Origin: Thermodesulfovibrionales bacterium
GTDB lineage: Bacteria > Nitrospirota > Thermodesulfovibrionia > Thermodesulfovibrionales > Dissulfurispiraceae
DNA: 64,000 nucleotides
Reading direction: 5' to 3'
Assembly: GCA_020062545.1 (NCBI GenBank)
Contig: JAGUWD010000007.1
Coordinates: forward strand, 124,001 to 188,000
Below are positions 12,209-20,922 of this stretch, one piece after another; the first letter of the stretch is position 1; each line of letters starts with the position of its first letter. The position numbers and the translations under genes were made by a program. The notes under the pieces are model-generated. The model was not told the DNA's origin. It was given only the letters and a program-made list of their open reading frames with translations, and searched no databases.

Positions 12209-12946
12209 ATGAAATCCCGTCTCGATAAAATCATTGTTGACAGAGGTATTGCACAAAGCCGTGAGCGTGCGCAGGCGCTTATCATGGAAGGCAGGATTTT
12301 TGTCGGAGGCGTTCCTGTTACTAAGGCAGGGGCGATGGTTGAGGAAGGCGCAGCAATCGAGCTAAAGGGGGAAGACATCCCGTATGTCAGCCGGGGAGGC
12401 CTTAAGCTTGAGGCAGCAATTAAACATTTCAATATATCGATGAAAGAAAAAATTGCAATGGATGTAGGATCTTCGACAGGTGGATTTACGGACTGTATGC
12501 TACAGAATGGTGTCAAAAAGGTTTATTGCATCGATGTCGGATACGGACAGCTTGCATGGAAGCTGAGACAGGACCCGAGGATCGAGCTTATTGAAAGGAC
12601 AAATATACGCTACCTTGAAAGGGAAAGGATTCCTGAAGATATAGACATCGCAACTATCGATGTATCATTCATATCACTAATAAAAGTTGTGCCAAATGTA
12701 TTGGAGTTTTTGAAAAAGGACGGAGAGATTATAGCCCTTATAAAACCGCAGTTTGAGGTTGGAAAGGGAGAAGTGGGCAAGGGAGGCATCGTAAAGGATG
12801 AGACAAAGAGGTTAAAGGCTGTGGAGCGCGTGAGGGAAAATCTCGAATCCCTCGGTCTTCAAACTATAGGAGTGATGAAGTCGCCAATCCCCGGCCAGAA
12901 GGGGAATATAGAGTACCTTATTTATATGAAAAAACTATCCGCTTAA
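12209..12946 (+). CDS. tlyA: TlyA-family rRNA (cytidine-2'-O)-methyltransferase
   Basis: TlyA-type enzymes 2'-O-methylate cytidines of 16S and/or 23S rRNA; some were first described as haemolysins. The 245-residue protein has an N-terminal S4 RNA-binding domain (RLDKIIVDRGIAQSRERAQALI, about 4-25) and a FtsJ-like Rossmann methyltransferase domain with DVGSSTGGFTDCMLQ near 87-101 and a DVSFISL segment. It begins 9 bases after dxs. Some family members act on RNA only; a haemolysin role should not be assumed. Confidence 0.93.
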   Translation: MKSRLDKIIVDRGIAQSRERAQALIMEGRIFVGGVPVTKAGAMVEEGAAIELKGEDIPYVSRGGLKLEAAIKHFNISMKEKIAMDVGSSTGGFTDCMLQNGVKKVYCIDVGYGQLAWKLRQDPRIELIERTNIRYLERERIPEDIDIATIDVSFISLIKVVPNVLEFLKKDGEIIALIKPQFEVGKGEVGKGGIVKDETKRLKAVERVRENLESLGLQTIGVMKSPIPGQKGNIEYLIYMKKLSA

Positions 12947-13000
12947 TTTGAAAAATTGTTATAATATATACTCTTATTTAAGATCAAAGTGGGGTAAGAA

Positions 13001-14134
13001 ATGGAAATGCCTTCTGATTTTGTAAAAAAATCGACATGGAATAAGGTGCTTAATTATATAGCATTAAGCGATGAACTTCCTCCATATCTTCTTGTGGATA
13101 AAGAGATTGTGAAGGAGAAGGTCTCTGTTATAGGCAAGAATATCAAGAACTCAAAGGTATTCTATGCTGTCAAGGCGAATCCGGATGTGGAGGTTTTGAG
13201 ATTTCTGAACAGCCTTGGCACAGGTTTTGAGATTGCATCGGAGGGGGAGTTGCAGATACTTGCTTCTCTTGGTGTCGAGCCTGAAAGGATTATAACAAGC
13301 AATCCGATGAAGACCTTTAAATTCTTAGAGTATGCAGTAGATTACGGAGTGAACTATTTTGCCTATGACTCAATGGTGGAAGTGGAAAAGCTTGCTAAAT
13401 ATGCTCCTGGATGTAATGTGTATGTAAGATTATCTGTCCCGAACGAAGGAAGCGAATGGCCTTTAAGCAAGAAATTCGGGGTCGAGCTTGATGCTGCATC
13501 CGAGTTGCTCATGTATGCAAAGGAGAAGGGGCTTAATCCCGTAGGCATTACCTTTCACGTTGGCTCACAGTGCAATAATGTCTATAACTGGAACACTGCA
13601 GTTGATAAGGCTAAGGACCTCTGGGAGAATGCAGAACAGAACGGGATAAAACTTAGAATGCTAAATATCGGCGGCGGCTATCCAATACGATATACAAAGA
13701 ATGTGGTTGATGTGGAGACGATAGAGAAAAAGGTCAATAAGGTCATATTCCAGAAATTCCCCCAGGATATAGATATATTCATTGAGCCGGGAAGGGCTGT
13801 TATCGGAGATGCGGGAATATTTGTCTCCACGGTTATAGGCAAGGCAATGCGGGGGGACGAGAACTGGCTGTACATAGATGTGGGGGTTTTTAACGGATTA
13901 ATGGAGAGTGTCGGAGGCATTAAATATACGTATGTTGTCGGAAGCAGGAACGAGCCAAAGACATGGACTATTTCAGGGCCAAGCTGTGACAGCTTCGATG
14001 TTATAGACAGAGAGGTCGAACTTCCTGAGCCCGAGGTGGGCAACAGGATACTGATACTTTCAAGCGGTGCATACACGATTTCGTATGCATCGGAGTTTAA
14101 CGGATTTTCGATACCGAAGACGATTTTGATATAG
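13001..14134 (+). CDS. Group IV PLP decarboxylase, probably ornithine/lysine decarboxylase
   Basis: The 377-residue protein is a fold-III, alanine-racemase-type PLP decarboxylase. FYAVKANPD (about 50-58) carries the PLP lysine, GTGFEIASEGEL follows, HVGSQ and NIGGGYP bind cofactor phosphate, and GPSCDSFDVI near 325 supplies the CDSxD motif found in ornithine decarboxylases. Length and motif suit an ornithine decarboxylase better than a 420-residue diaminopimelate decarboxylase. The next gene is spermidine synthase, so putrescine supply is the likely job. Carboxynorspermidine or arginine decarboxylation remain possible. Confidence 0.82.
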   Translation: MEMPSDFVKKSTWNKVLNYIALSDELPPYLLVDKEIVKEKVSVIGKNIKNSKVFYAVKANPDVEVLRFLNSLGTGFEIASEGELQILASLGVEPERIITSNPMKTFKFLEYAVDYGVNYFAYDSMVEVEKLAKYAPGCNVYVRLSVPNEGSEWPLSKKFGVELDAASELLMYAKEKGLNPVGITFHVGSQCNNVYNWNTAVDKAKDLWENAEQNGIKLRMLNIGGGYPIRYTKNVVDVETIEKKVNKVIFQKFPQDIDIFIEPGRAVIGDAGIFVSTVIGKAMRGDENWLYIDVGVFNGLMESVGGIKYTYVVGSRNEPKTWTISGPSCDSFDVIDREVELPEPEVGNRILILSSGAYTISYASEFNGFSIPKTILI

Positions 14135-14143
14135 GAGGATTTT

Positions 14144-14980
14144 ATGATCAAATATTTTGAGAAAGACCCATATGCGCCTATTCAGTACCTGTATGATGTG
14201 GAAAAGGTGCTTTATAAAAGCAAAAGCCCTTTTCAGGAGATAATGGTTATTGAAAACCCGTATTTTGGCAAGATGCTCATACTTGATGAAGTTATTCAGC
14301 TAACAGAGAGAGACGAGTTTTTCTACCATGAGATGCTTGTGCACCCAGTTATGCATGCCCATCCTAATCCGAAGAAGGTTATTGTCATTGGCGGAGGAGA
14401 CGGTGGAACTGTCAGAGAGGTTTTAAAACACGACTCTGTGGAAAAGGTATATTTTATCGAGATAGACGAAGAGGTAATCAATGTATCAAGGAAGTTTTTC
14501 CCGACAGTTGCATGCGGAGTTGATGACAGTCGTGTTGAGATAAAATGCATGGACGGAGCAGAGTTTGTAAAACAGAGAGAGGGAGATATTGACGCTATAA
14601 TTGTGGATTCAACTGACATTGTAGGATTTGCAAAAAGCCTCTTTACTGTCGAGTTCTTTAAATCCGTTAAAGACTCCCTTACGGATGAAGGCATGTTTGT
14701 AACCCTTTCGGAGTCTCTCCATTTCCATAAAGACCTGGTAATCGAGGTTCAGGAGGCGATGAAGCTTATATTTCCGATCGTTGACCTCTATACTGCATCG
14801 ATAGCAACATATGCAGGCAACTGGTGGACATTCTCTGCAGCATCAAAGAAGCACGATTTGAGGCAGATGAGAAGGGAATATAAGATAGATACCAGATATT
14901 ACAGCGACGAGATCCACCAGCAGGCGTTTATGCCGCCAAAGATGTATGAGAGGCTGATGCAGAGAAAGCTCCAGTGGTAA
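14144..14980 (+). CDS. speE: Spermidine synthase (polyamine aminopropyltransferase)
   Basis: SpeE transfers an aminopropyl group from decarboxylated S-adenosylmethionine to putrescine. The 278-residue protein has the N-terminal beta-hairpin with GKMLILDEVIQLTERDEFFYHEM, the VIGGGDGGTVREVLKH nucleotide loop at about 81-96, EIDEEVI, and the catalytic region IIVDSTDIVGFAKSLFT (DSTDP-like). Its start follows the decarboxylase stop by nine bases behind GGAGG, so the two form a polyamine operon. No adometDC gene is in view. Confidence 0.95.
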   Translation: MIKYFEKDPYAPIQYLYDVEKVLYKSKSPFQEIMVIENPYFGKMLILDEVIQLTERDEFFYHEMLVHPVMHAHPNPKKVIVIGGGDGGTVREVLKHDSVEKVYFIEIDEEVINVSRKFFPTVACGVDDSRVEIKCMDGAEFVKQREGDIDAIIVDSTDIVGFAKSLFTVEFFKSVKDSLTDEGMFVTLSESLHFHKDLVIEVQEAMKLIFPIVDLYTASIATYAGNWWTFSAASKKHDLRQMRREYKIDTRYYSDEIHQQAFMPPKMYERLMQRKLQW

Positions 14981-14990
14981 CGCTGTCTTC

Positions 14991-15019
14991 TTGACAGGAG
15001 CATTCCCTACTTGTTAAAT
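14991..15019 (+). promoter_or_regulatory. Promoter of the hrcA heat-shock operon
   Basis: TTGACA (14991-14996) and TTAAAT (15014-15019) are separated by exactly 17 bases, immediately upstream of the CIRCE palindrome. This is a vegetative sigma-factor promoter whose initially transcribed region is the HrcA operator. Confidence 0.75.
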
Positions 15020-15021
15020 TA

Positions 15022-15048
15022 TTAGCACTCTCATCATGAGAGTGCTAA
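15022..15048 (+). promoter_or_regulatory. CIRCE operator (HrcA-binding inverted repeat)
   Basis: TTAGCACTC, nine bases, then GAGTGCTAA: a perfect 9-9-9 CIRCE element. It lies between the promoter -10 box and hrcA, the standard position for repression by HrcA with GroEL-dependent feedback. It controls hrcA-grpE-dnaK-dnaJ and probably rsmE. Confidence 0.98.
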
Positions 15049-15087
15049 TAATTTGATTATCAGGTATCAGGCAGGGCGATAACGACA

Positions 15088-16134
15088 ATGGTGATGGAAT
15101 TTTTAGATGAGAGAAGCAAGCAGATCCTTTATGCGGTTGTCCAGAGCTATATAAGCAAGCCTGACCCTGTCGGCTCAAGATTTGTAACAAAAAAGTATTC
15201 TTTCGGTTTTTCGCCTGCTACTGTAAGAAATATAATGGCCGATCTTGAAGACCTTGGTTTTTTGAGCCAGCCCCATACCTCTGCGGGTAGGGTTCCAACG
15301 GATAAAGGCTATAGGTTTTATGTGGATTCCATAATGGGCGTCAGGGAGGCGGGCGAATTCGATTCGGAAAATGGTGACTTTGTCCGGCAGTTTGCTAAAA
15401 AGATCGAGAACATAAGAAGCGATGTAAACAACATGTTTGTGGAGGTTACAAACTCCCTCTCGATGATGTCGAATTATATAGGCGTTGTAACGCCTCCAAG
15501 GGCCGAAAAGACAATATTCAACAGGATAGATTTCATCAGGTACAAGGAGGATAAGGTTGTAGCCATTCTGCTGACCGAAGAGGGCGTGATAAAGAATAAG
15601 ATAATTGGTGTGGATCCAGGTCTGAAGCAGGATGACCTCAACAGAATAGCCGATTATCTTAATACAGAATACTCGGGACAAACCATAGACGAGATAAAGA
15701 ACCTGCTTGTAAAAAAGGCCTACCGTGAGAAGGCATTATGGGATAAGCTGATAGCAAGGGCAATAAAGATATATGAGCAGGCAATAGCATTTACCGAGGA
15801 CGATGTTTATGTGTCAGGGCTTTACGATGTCATGAACCTCCCGGACTTTTCCGATATCTCGAAGATAAGGGAGATATCTAAGGCTATAAAAGACAAACAT
15901 ATAATACTGAAGTTCCTTGACGAGCTTTCGGATTCTGAAGGCGTGCATGTATTCATAGGCAACGAAAACCCCGTTGAAGAGATGAAAAACCTGAGCGTGG
16001 TTGCCTCTACATACAAGGAAAAAGAGAGGCCTATGGGTGTAATAGCATTGATAGGTCCTACAAGAATGGATTATTCAAAGGCCATATACATGGTTGACAC
16101 AATTGCGAAATGCATCAGCAGGACATTTGATTAA
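15088..16134 (+). CDS. hrcA: Heat-inducible transcription repressor HrcA
   Basis: HrcA represses class I heat-shock genes by binding CIRCE, which is directly upstream. The 348-residue protein has the N-terminal winged helix with LDERSKQILYAVVQSYI, PVGSRFV, SPATVRNIMADLEDLGFL and PHTSAGRVPTDKGYRFYVD (about 5-72), then the GAF-like effector domain. ATGs at 15088 and 15094 are both possible; no strong ribosome-binding site decides. It heads the operon and its TAATGG junction touches the grpE region. Confidence 0.97.
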   Translation: MVMEFLDERSKQILYAVVQSYISKPDPVGSRFVTKKYSFGFSPATVRNIMADLEDLGFLSQPHTSAGRVPTDKGYRFYVDSIMGVREAGEFDSENGDFVRQFAKKIENIRSDVNNMFVEVTNSLSMMSNYIGVVTPPRAEKTIFNRIDFIRYKEDKVVAILLTEEGVIKNKIIGVDPGLKQDDLNRIADYLNTEYSGQTIDEIKNLLVKKAYREKALWDKLIARAIKIYEQAIAFTEDDVYVSGLYDVMNLPDFSDISKIREISKAIKDKHIILKFLDELSDSEGVHVFIGNENPVEEMKNLSVVASTYKEKERPMGVIALIGPTRMDYSKAIYMVDTIAKCISRTFD

Positions 16135-16151
16135 TGGCTGGAGGTGGTTTG

Positions 16152-16682
16152 ATGGAAGAGAAGAAAGAAGAAGTTAAAAGACCTGAAGAAATAGGCATTT
16201 CTCTTGAGGTTGAAGATAAGACCCCAGAGGCGGTGGAATCCATACAGGCCGAGCTGGCAGAGGCAAGGGATAAATATCTGAGGCTTTATGCGGAATTCGA
16301 AAATTACAAGAAAAAAGTTCAGAAAGACAGGGAAGATCTCATAAAGTATTCCAACGAGTCTCTGCTGTATGAGCTTTTGCCAGCACTGGACAATCTGGAG
16401 ATGGCATTAAGGCATTCCGAGGAAGCAAATTCAGAATCCCTGATAAAGGGAGTGGAGAATACATTCAGGGAATTTTCGCGAATACTCGAAAAATTCGGAC
16501 TTAAAGCCATAGATGCACTCGGCAAACCCTTTGACCCTGCATACCACCATGCAATGTCTCAAGTGCAAAGGGATGATGTAGAGGGCAACACAGTTGTTGA
16601 GGAGTTCAGAAAAGGGTATCTTTATAATGAAAAGGTTTTAAGACCGTCACTTGTGGCAGTGTCAAAGAAAGGCAGCGATTAG
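16152..16682 (+). CDS. grpE: Nucleotide exchange factor GrpE
   Basis: GrpE releases ADP from DnaK and acts as a thermosensor. The ATG at 16152 has GGAGGT six bases upstream and gives 176 residues; an earlier in-frame ATG at 16134 lacks such a site. The acidic N-terminus leads into a long coiled coil (ELAEARDKYLRLYAEFENYKKK) and the C-terminal beta domain with AIDALGKPFDPAYHHAMSQV and KGYLYNEKVLRPSLVAVSK, the conserved signature. Confidence 0.96.
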   Translation: MEEKKEEVKRPEEIGISLEVEDKTPEAVESIQAELAEARDKYLRLYAEFENYKKKVQKDREDLIKYSNESLLYELLPALDNLEMALRHSEEANSESLIKGVENTFREFSRILEKFGLKAIDALGKPFDPAYHHAMSQVQRDDVEGNTVVEEFRKGYLYNEKVLRPSLVAVSKKGSD

Positions 16683-16752
16683 TAATCAGCAGACAGCGGT
16701 CAGGGAATAATAAAAAGAAACTTAGAGCATAAGAATAAAGGAGGATAAAGAA

Positions 16753-18663
16753 ATGGGAAAGGCAATAGGAATAGATCTCGGCACCACAAACTCGGTTGTA
16801 GCAGTTGTAATCGGCGGTGAGCCGATAGTAATACCAAATCAGGAAGGTAACAGGACAACACCGTCTGTTGTTGCATTCACAGAAAAGGGCGAGAGGCTTG
16901 TAGGACAGATAGCAAAGAGGCAGGCCATAACAAACCCCGAAAATACCATATTTTCCATAAAAAGGCTGATGGGCAGAAAATATAATTCCCCGCAGGTTGA
17001 CCACGCAAGAAAGAGGCTTCCATATAAAATAGTAGAAGCACCGAATGGAGATGCTCATGTAGAGGCAAGGGGCAAGAGATATTCCCCGCCCGAGATATCT
17101 GCTATGATACTGCAGAAGCTAAAGCAGGCAGCGGAAGATTATCTCGGAGAAACTGTTACGGAAGCAGTTATTACTGTCCCTGCGTATTTTGACGATAGCC
17201 AGAGGCAGGCAACAAAGGATGCCGGGCAGATTGCAGGTCTCAATGTCCTGAGAATTATTAACGAGCCTACCGCTGCAGCTCTTGCATACGGCCTCGAAAA
17301 GAAAAAGGAAGAAAGGGTTGCTGTATATGACCTTGGAGGAGGAACATTTGATATTTCTGTGCTTGAAATAGGAGAAGGTGTTATAGAGGTTAAATCTACA
17401 AACGGCGATACATATCTCGGAGGCGATGACTTTGATCTGAGAATTATAGATTGGATGGTCGAGGAGTTCAAAAAGGAGCAGGGAATAGACCTTAAACAGG
17501 ACAAGATGGCTCTTCAGAGGCTGAAGGAGGCTGCTGAAAGGGCAAAGATAGAGCTTTCCACAGCAATGGAGACAGAGATAAACCTGCCCTTTATTACTGC
17601 CGATGCAACGGGGCCCAAGCATTTGTTAATGAAGCTCTCAAGGGCAAAGTTCGAGCAACTCACAGATGACCTTGTCCGGAAGACCATAGAGCCCTGCAAA
17701 ATGGCGCTTTCTGACGCAGGTTTTTCAACAGGCAATATAGATGAGGTCATACTTGTTGGAGGTCAGACAAGGACACCAAAGGTGCAGCAAGTGGTACAGG
17801 AATATTTCGGCAAAGAGCCTCATAAGGGTGTTAATCCAGACGAAGTTGTTGCAGTTGGCGCTGCCATACAGGCTGCTGTTTTAAAGGGTGAGGTAAAGGA
17901 AGTCCTTCTTCTTGATGTGACTCCTCTGTCTCTTGGTATCGAAACCCTCGGAGGAATATTTACAAAGATGATAGAGAGGAATACTACAATACCTACAAAG
18001 AAATCCCAGATATTCTCCACAGCATCCGACAACCAGCCTGCTGTTACTATTAAAGTCTATCAGGGAGAAAGGGAGATGGCCGCTGACAACAAACTCCTCG
18101 GAGTATTCGAACTTGTTGGGATACCTCCGGCACCGAGAGGCGTACCACAAATAGAAGTTACTTTTGATATCGATGCAAACGGCATACTCCATGTCTCTGC
18201 AAAAGATCTTGGCACAGGAAAGGAGCAGTCCATAAGAATTACCGCATCAAGCGGTCTTACAGATGAAGAGATAAAGAGGATGATGCGTGATGCAGAAGAA
18301 CACGCAGCAGAAGACCACAGAAAGAAGGAACTGGCAGAGGCAAGGAATAATGCAGATACCCTCATTTATTCTGTCGAGAAATCTGTTAAAGAATATGGCG
18401 ACAAGCTCACAGAGGCAGAGAAAAAGGATATAGAGGCAGCACTTGAAAAGTGCAAAAAGGTAAAAGATACCAGCAATGAGGCATCAGAAATCAAGGCAAC
18501 GATAGAGGAACTTACAAAGGCATCACATAAGATAGCCGAGCATGTATACAAGGCGGCTCAGGAACATCAGGCAGGTGCCGGGACAGGTGCAGAGTCCAAA
18601 ACCAAATCTCCAGAAGAAGGAGTGGTTGAAGCAGAATTTGAGGATGTGGACAAGAATAAATAA
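16753..18663 (+). CDS. dnaK: Molecular chaperone DnaK (Hsp70)
   Basis: DnaK binds unfolded segments in an ATP-driven cycle with DnaJ and GrpE. The 636-residue protein starts [17 protein letters not shown], contains [26 protein letters not shown], and [14 protein letters not shown], then the substrate domain and helical lid, ending with the acidic [13 protein letters not shown] tail. GGAGG precedes the ATG. The dnaJ start overlaps the stop by one base. A complete ordinary copy under CIRCE control. Confidence 0.99.
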   Translation: MGKAIGIDLGTTNSVVAVVIGGEPIVIPNQEGNRTTPSVVAFTEKGERLVGQIAKRQAITNPENTIFSIKRLMGRKYNSPQVDHARKRLPYKIVEAPNGDAHVEARGKRYSPPEISAMILQKLKQAAEDYLGETVTEAVITVPAYFDDSQRQATKDAGQIAGLNVLRIINEPTAAALAYGLEKKKEERVAVYDLGGGTFDISVLEIGEGVIEVKSTNGDTYLGGDDFDLRIIDWMVEEFKKEQGIDLKQDKMALQRLKEAAERAKIELSTAMETEINLPFITADATGPKHLLMKLSRAKFEQLTDDLVRKTIEPCKMALSDAGFSTGNIDEVILVGGQTRTPKVQQVVQEYFGKEPHKGVNPDEVVAVGAAIQAAVLKGEVKEVLLLDVTPLSLGIETLGGIFTKMIERNTTIPTKKSQIFSTASDNQPAVTIKVYQGEREMAADNKLLGVFELVGIPPAPRGVPQIEVTFDIDANGILHVSAKDLGTGKEQSIRITASSGLTDEEIKRMMRDAEEHAAEDHRKKELAEARNNADTLIYSVEKSVKEYGDKLTEAEKKDIEAALEKCKKVKDTSNEASEIKATIEELTKASHKIAEHVYKAAQEHQAGAGTGAESKTKSPEEGVVEAEFEDVDKNK

Positions 18664-19772
18664 TGAAAGATTATTATAAGATTCTCGGGGTTAACCGGAA
18701 TGCCACGCAGGATGAGATAAAAAAGGCTTTTCGCCAGTTAGCATTAAAGCACCATCCTGACAGGAACCATGGCGACAAGACAGCCGAAGAAAAATTCAAG
18801 GAGATAAATGAGGCATACACATGCCTCGGCGATGCTGAAAAGCGCGCTAATTACGACAGGTTTGGCACTGCCGAGGGCATGGGTGCAGGTTTCGGAGGAT
18901 TTGGCGCCGGTGCGGGGTTTGGCGGCTTTACAGATATCTTTGAAGATATATTCGATGATTTTTTTGGAACCTTCGGCGGGTATAAAAAGGCAAAACCAAC
19001 AAAGGGCGCTGACTTAAGATACAATCTCAATATAACCCTTGAAGATGCTGCATTCGGCTCTGAAAAGACAATAAAGGTTCCGAGGTGGCAGTCATGTAAT
19101 GTATGCAATGGAATAGGTGCTGAACCCGGAACATCACCTGAAACCTGCCCCAATTGCAAAGGCACCGGACATATAAGATTTCAGCAGGGATTTTTCAGCG
19201 TTTCAAAGACATGCGGAAAGTGCCACGGCACAGGAAGGATAATCACAAGCCCGTGCAAGAACTGCAAAGGGAACGGTAAGGTCAGGGTTCAACGGGAAAT
19301 ATCTGTAAAGATACCAGCAGGAGTTGACAATGGCTCACGTTTGAGACTGAGCGGTGAAGGTGATTTTGGAAGTTACGGCGGCCCTCCCGGTGATTTGTAT
19401 GTGGTTATAAATGTAGATGAACATTCATTCTTCAAGCGGGAGGACATGGACATTTACTGTCAGGTGCCTTTATCCTTTTCAAAAGCTGTTTTCGGAGGCG
19501 AGATAGAGGTCCCAACACTGAACGGGCCTGCAAAGCTCAAGATACCTGCAGGCACATCTTCAGGAAAATCCTTCCATCTGAAGGGCAAGGGTATGCCGAG
19601 GCTCGGAAGCCACCAGAGGGGAGACCAGATAGTAAGCGTTTATATAGATGTGCCGAAAAAACTCACTCCGCGGCAGAGGGAACTCCTCGAAGAATTCGCA
19701 AGCATAAGCGAGGAGAATGTCGAGGAGACAAAGGGGTTTAAGAACAAGCTGAAAGACCTGTTTTCGGTGTAG
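18663..19772 (+). CDS. dnaJ: Chaperone protein DnaJ (Hsp40)
   Basis: DnaJ delivers substrate to DnaK and stimulates its ATPase. The 369-residue protein has the J domain with the HPD motif (KHHPDRNH), a Gly/Phe-rich linker (about 75-105), four zinc-binding CxxCxGxG repeats ([32 protein letters not shown]) and the two C-terminal substrate-binding beta domains. It is a type I DnaJ of full length, translationally coupled to dnaK through TAATG. Confidence 0.98.
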   Translation: MKDYYKILGVNRNATQDEIKKAFRQLALKHHPDRNHGDKTAEEKFKEINEAYTCLGDAEKRANYDRFGTAEGMGAGFGGFGAGAGFGGFTDIFEDIFDDFFGTFGGYKKAKPTKGADLRYNLNITLEDAAFGSEKTIKVPRWQSCNVCNGIGAEPGTSPETCPNCKGTGHIRFQQGFFSVSKTCGKCHGTGRIITSPCKNCKGNGKVRVQREISVKIPAGVDNGSRLRLSGEGDFGSYGGPPGDLYVVINVDEHSFFKREDMDIYCQVPLSFSKAVFGGEIEVPTLNGPAKLKIPAGTSSGKSFHLKGKGMPRLGSHQRGDQIVSVYIDVPKKLTPRQRELLEEFASISEENVEETKGFKNKLKDLFSV

Positions 19773-19778
19773 ATATCT

Positions 19779-20510
19779 TTGAGAATATTTGTCCCCCCTG
19801 AAGATATAGTAAAAAAAGAAGGCATTAAACTTAATGCCGACAAATCGCATTATCTCATTTCTGTTCTGAGATGCAAAAAAGGTGATGCAATTTCGGTAAT
19901 TGACGGTAAAGGCAAGGCATATGAGGCAGAAGTTGCCGAGATTGCAAAGAAACATGTTTTCATAAACATAGTCCGTGAAACGGCGCTGGATACCGAATCT
20001 CCATTAAATCTTATCTTATGTCAGGGAATACTGAAAGGCGAGAAAATGGATCTGGTTATTCAAAAGACTGCTGAACTTGGAATAAAGGAAATAATCCCAC
20101 TTATTACAGAGAGGTGTATTGTTAAGGAGACGAGAAAGGTGAAGAGATGGCAGAAGATTGCAGAGGAGGCTGCAGAGCAGTGTGGAAGGACGGTTATCCC
20201 GACTATTCATGAGCCGGTTGAGTTTCGTTTACTGTTCACAGTTCATTGTTCACAGCAAATGAATGGATTTATTTTCTGGGAAGAGGGTGGATTATCCTTG
20301 AAAGATGCAATTTTAAAATTAGCCATTCACCCATCCGCCTATCCCCCCATTTACCTTTTTGTCGGGCCTGAAGGCGGTTTTACAGCCGAAGAAGTAAAGC
20401 TGTCAGAGGAGCACGGGCTTATCAGAACGACACTCGGCAAACGGGTTCTCCGTGCAGAGACAGCGGCAATTGTATCGGTGGCATTAGTGCAGTTTTTGCT
20501 TGAATCCTGA
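19779..20510 (+). CDS. rsmE: 16S rRNA (uracil(1498)-N3)-methyltransferase
   Basis: RsmE methylates U1498 of 16S rRNA. The 243-residue protein, from a TTG start six bases after dnaJ, begins MRIFVPPEDI and has the N-terminal PUA-like part (HYLISVLRCKKGDAISVID) and the SPOUT knot signatures LVIQKTAELGIKEIIPL, FVGPEGGFTAEEV and LGKRVLRAETAA. A 7-nt-period repeat at about 20229-20260 (encoding LLFTVHCSQQ) lies in a loop. rsmE next to dnaJ is a common arrangement. Confidence 0.94.
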   Translation: MRIFVPPEDIVKKEGIKLNADKSHYLISVLRCKKGDAISVIDGKGKAYEAEVAEIAKKHVFINIVRETALDTESPLNLILCQGILKGEKMDLVIQKTAELGIKEIIPLITERCIVKETRKVKRWQKIAEEAAEQCGRTVIPTIHEPVEFRLLFTVHCSQQMNGFIFWEEGGLSLKDAILKLAIHPSAYPPIYLFVGPEGGFTAEEVKLSEEHGLIRTTLGKRVLRAETAAIVSVALVQFLLES

Positions 20511-20531
20511 GAAATTGGCCTTAAATTCTGC

Positions 20532-20537
20532 TATAAT
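20532..20537 (+). promoter_or_regulatory. Perfect -10 box before rsfS
   Basis: TATAAT at 20532-20537 lies just inside the gap after rsmE. No good -35 hexamer is at 16-18 bases; ATTGGC-like sequence is too close. If used, transcription would begin near 20544, immediately before GGAAAGGAG, which would force rsfS to start downstream with a non-ATG codon. Confidence 0.4.
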
Positions 20538-20547
20538 ATTCACAAAA

Positions 20548-20922
20548 TTGGAAAGGAGCATTACGCACATAGAAAGCAAGGCTAAGGCAATAGAAGCTGC
20601 GCAGGCAGCACTTGATAAAAAGGCAAAGGACATGGTCGTCCTCGAATTAAAAGACCTTACGATAATTGCAGATTATTTTGTCGTCTGCTCTGGCGAAAGC
20701 ACCACACAGGTAAAGGCAATCGTCGAAAATGTGGAGAAGAAATTAAGGGAATACGGGCAAAAGCCAATGGGCATTGAAGGACTGAACACTGCCCGGTGGG
20801 TTCTGATGGATTATGGAGATGTAATTGTCCATGTTTTTGAAGAAGAGACAAGGGCGTATTATGAACTCGAGAAGTTCTGGCTGGATGCACCGAGAATCCC
20901 CTTTGAAAAGGAAGTGAACTGA
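20548..20922 (+). CDS. rsfS: Ribosomal silencing factor RsfS
   Basis: RsfS binds uL14 and blocks subunit joining when nutrients are scarce. The conserved domain is intact: KAIEAAQAALDKKAKDMVVLELKDLT, DYFVVCSGESTTQVKAI, GLNTARWVLMDYGDVIVHVF. No ATG precedes it. In-frame candidates are TTG at 20548, ATT at 20560, ACG at 20563 and ATA at 20569; AGGAG at 20554-20558 suits the ACG or ATA best. A TTG at 20500 overlaps rsmE and adds residues foreign to the family. I give 20548 as a compromise; the exact start is unsettled. Confidence 0.88.
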   Translation: MERSITHIESKAKAIEAAQAALDKKAKDMVVLELKDLTIIADYFVVCSGESTTQVKAIVENVEKKLREYGQKPMGIEGLNTARWVLMDYGDVIVHVFEEETRAYYELEKFWLDAPRIPFEKEVN

